Source: JANWHZ01 sp041487535
GTDB lineage: Bacteria > Patescibacteriota > Saccharimonadia > Saccharimonadales > UBA4665
Length of the DNA stretch: 14,449 bases
Assembly: GCA_041487535.1 (NCBI GenBank)
Contig: JBGPNM010000029.1
Span: 1-14,449, forward strand
Direction of reading: 5' to 3'
Part shown: positions 13,262 through 14,449 of the stretch, piece by piece
Layout: every line of letters starts with the position of its first letter
Position numbering within the stretch: the first letter of the stretch is position 1
Notes under the pieces: generated by a model
The model's input: the letters and a program-made list of their open reading frames with translations, nothing else
Databases searched by the model: none
What the model was told of the DNA's origin: nothing
Position numbers and translations under genes: made by a program

Positions 13262-14083
13262 ATGACGTACGTAGGCACCGAGCAGCTGTCCCATCCGCTA
13301 AACCCCGGACTACCGAATGCTGTTGGCGCGCTCGCAACCGGACATAGTGTTGCATCTGGCGAGCGATTGACGGTTACTGTTCCGGACGACGATCGACAGG
13401 CGGACCAGATGGACGGCATCATGGCCACCGATGAACTGCCAGACTGTACAGTGGGAGCTGGTTCAATCCCCGAGCTACCGATCTCGATGGCAATAGATTA
13501 TGTCGATGAGCAGAGCTTCACAGCCATTGTCGAGGAGTTTGAGGAGCCACTCTATCGATTTATTTCGCACCTGATCGGCGATGAGGAACAAGCCAATGAC
13601 CTGACGCAGATCACCCTTATTAAGGCGTGGCGCTCACCCCGACTACCGACCGTTATCTCAGACGGATGGCTCTCTGCCTGGTTATACCGTATAGCCAGAA
13701 ATACAGCTATTGATGAGTTGCGTAAACGGAATCGCATTGCTTTCTGCTCCTTGTCCGTCCCCCCGCCAAACGACGATGGGGGGTTTATCAACACGCCTGT
13801 GGTAAATCCTCGTCAGATGGAATACGCGGAGGTGCTGCCCGACCCAGCTAGCAACGTCTTCGAGCAGCGAGTCGCCGACGGCGAGGAGCTTACTTACATA
13901 TTGAACAACATGCCTGACAGGTATAGGACATATCTACTTCTTCAGGTACGCGATGGGCTCACTTGCGAAGAAATCGCGAAGAGACTCAAGACTACGGTGC
14001 CGGCAGTAAAAATGAAACTAGTACGCGCCAGAAAGAAAGCTAATGAGGTAAAACAGGCTTGGGATAACCTGGATACGGCGTAA
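13262..14083 (+). CDS. ECF-type RNA polymerase sigma factor
   Basis: This is a 273-residue sigma-70 family protein with only regions 2 and 4, as in group 4 (ECF) factors. Region 2 spans about 86-158 (FTAIVEEFEEPLYRFISHLI, then DEEQANDLTQITLIKAWRS and SAWLYRIARNTAIDELRKRN). Region 4 spans about 206-262 (ILNNMPDRYRTYLLLQVRDG, then LTCEEIAKRLKTTVPAVKMK, a helix-turn-helix). A 45-residue linker joins them. A roughly 75-residue N-terminal extension, acidic and low in predicted structure, precedes region 2; typical ECF factors begin near residue 76 here (a Met at 13487, without a ribosome site). The ATG at 13262 has AGGAG about 13 nt upstream, which is distant. No anti-sigma gene follows. The divergent membrane protein may be its partner or target (inference). 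Confidence 0.9.
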   Translation: MTYVGTEQLSHPLNPGLPNAVGALATGHSVASGERLTVTVPDDDRQADQMDGIMATDELPDCTVGAGSIPELPISMAIDYVDEQSFTAIVEEFEEPLYRFISHLIGDEEQANDLTQITLIKAWRSPRLPTVISDGWLSAWLYRIARNTAIDELRKRNRIAFCSLSVPPPNDDGGFINTPVVNPRQMEYAEVLPDPASNVFEQRVADGEELTYILNNMPDRYRTYLLLQVRDGLTCEEIAKRLKTTVPAVKMKLVRARKKANEVKQAWDNLDTA

Positions 14084-14107
14084 GACGAAAAGCATTCGTG
14101 CCCCATA

Positions 14108-14323
14108 TTACCGCAGAAAATGCAGCACGTTATAAACCAGGAATGCCGGCCAGACGAGCGCTTTAAGCAGCGCCACCACGCCCTCGCCCAGCCCTGATGC
14201 CTGCTGGAGGTAATACACCGCTGCGCCGATCATAGCCAGGATGTACGCGGCCCCCGAACTACCGCCGCCCTTATTCACGTATTTGACATAAGACTTCCGC
14301 ATCGTTTTCTCTTCGTCGCTCAT
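14108..14323 (-). CDS. Small conserved membrane protein
   Basis: This is a 71-residue protein with a charged N-terminus (MSDEEKTMRKSYVKYVNKGG), a GGGSSGA hinge (19-25) and two hydrophobic helices (about 26-42 and 47-70) ending WPAFLVYNVLHFLR. Small proteins with a 'SSGA.Y.LG.IGA.VYY.Q.A' plus 'LKALVWPAFLVY' pattern are common in Saccharibacteria and actinobacteria; this is from memory, not a search. The frame is open 31 codons further upstream, but the ATG at 14323 is clearly the start: AAGGAGGG (complement of 14328-14335) sits 4 nt before it. A TACAAT hexamer (complement of 14352-14357) may be the -10. The gene is convergent with the sigma factor, 24 nt away. Function is unknown; it is probably an inner-membrane protein. 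Confidence 0.8.
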   Translation of the reverse strand: MSDEEKTMRKSYVKYVNKGGGSSGAAYILAMIGAAVYYLQQASGLGEGVVALLKALVWPAFLVYNVLHFLR

Positions 14324-14449
14324 TGCGCCCTCCTTGCTTATGCCTACATTGTACCCCGCACAAGCTACTTGCGCCGTGATATTTATTTTGCGGGAGGGCT
14401 CAAGCACGATCGCCAAGCCAACAAAGCAATCCCCCCCTTATTTTTCGAC

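Noticed and set aside
14324..14416. N-terminal 31-codon extension of the 71-residue membrane protein
   Set aside because: The extension covers the strong AAGGAGGG ribosome site and a likely -10 element, so it is untranslated upstream sequence.
1..14449. Recoded TGA (Gly) as in Gracilibacteria/SR1
   Set aside because: TGA terminates pheS, the beta-helix gene and the second phosphatase at sensible family lengths, and no in-frame TGA occurs in conserved domains.
1..14449. CRISPR array, tRNA, rRNA, integrase or transposase
   Set aside because: No regularly spaced repeats, cloverleaf, rRNA motif or DDE/tyrosine-recombinase protein was found when reading both strands.

Overview
The window looks like a chromosomal segment of an uncultured Candidatus Saccharibacteria (Patescibacteria) genome. 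This is inference. It rests on a C-terminal type I dockerin pair with the DLSILLS pattern, AEAENG-type and short Ig-like repeats in one exported protein, a DUF475 membrane protein, RmuC, a tiny conserved 'GGGSSGA...WPAFLVY' membrane protein, moderate GC and very compact gene packing. TGA is used as a normal stop, so the recoded-TGA lineages (Gracilibacteria/SR1) are unlikely.

Layout. (1) 1-1173, minus strand: pheS overlaps by 4 nt a truncated gene for a pyridoxamine-phosphate-oxidase-like flavin protein that runs off the left edge. (2) 1174-2401: a compact divergent promoter, then a 5' leader able to form a very long hairpin that buries the ribosome binding site of yajQ, then yajQ and a histidine-phosphatase-like gene 3 nt behind it. 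(3) 2446-5270, plus strand: a solitary PurF-like amidotransferase/phosphoribosyltransferase and a GH63-like hydrolase of the mannosyl-/glucosylglycerate hydrolase type. (4) 5425-6399, minus: a second, longer and divergent histidine-phosphatase-fold protein. (5) 6428-10210, minus: a decayed 3' scrap of rmuC, a 780-residue membrane-anchored cell-surface protein (DUF4832-like barrel, carbohydrate-binding-like domain, Ig-like domain, dockerin) and the intact rmuC. The scrap and the intact gene bracket the surface protein gene like a recombination footprint. (6) 10378-11385, minus: a DUF475/TerC-like membrane protein. (7) 11512-11832, plus: a small AT-rich orphan gene with a near-consensus promoter that contains a perfect small dyad. 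(8) 11901-14083: an exported beta-helix/transmembrane protein transcribed divergently from an ECF-type sigma factor. (9) 14108-14323, minus: a 71-residue membrane protein.

Most genes are household or hypothetical, and no operon forms a complete pathway. Several genes (pheS, the PurF-like gene, the GH63-like gene, the second phosphatase) have a -10 hexamer only 7-10 nt before the start codon, which predicts leaderless mRNAs. Others (yajQ, the beta-helix gene, the 71-residue gene) have strong Shine-Dalgarno sites. The two most unusual items are the structured yajQ leader and the rmuC duplication scar around the dockerin gene. There is no CRISPR array, no recognisable tRNA or rRNA, no transposase, and no gene-free stretch longer than about 200 nt.
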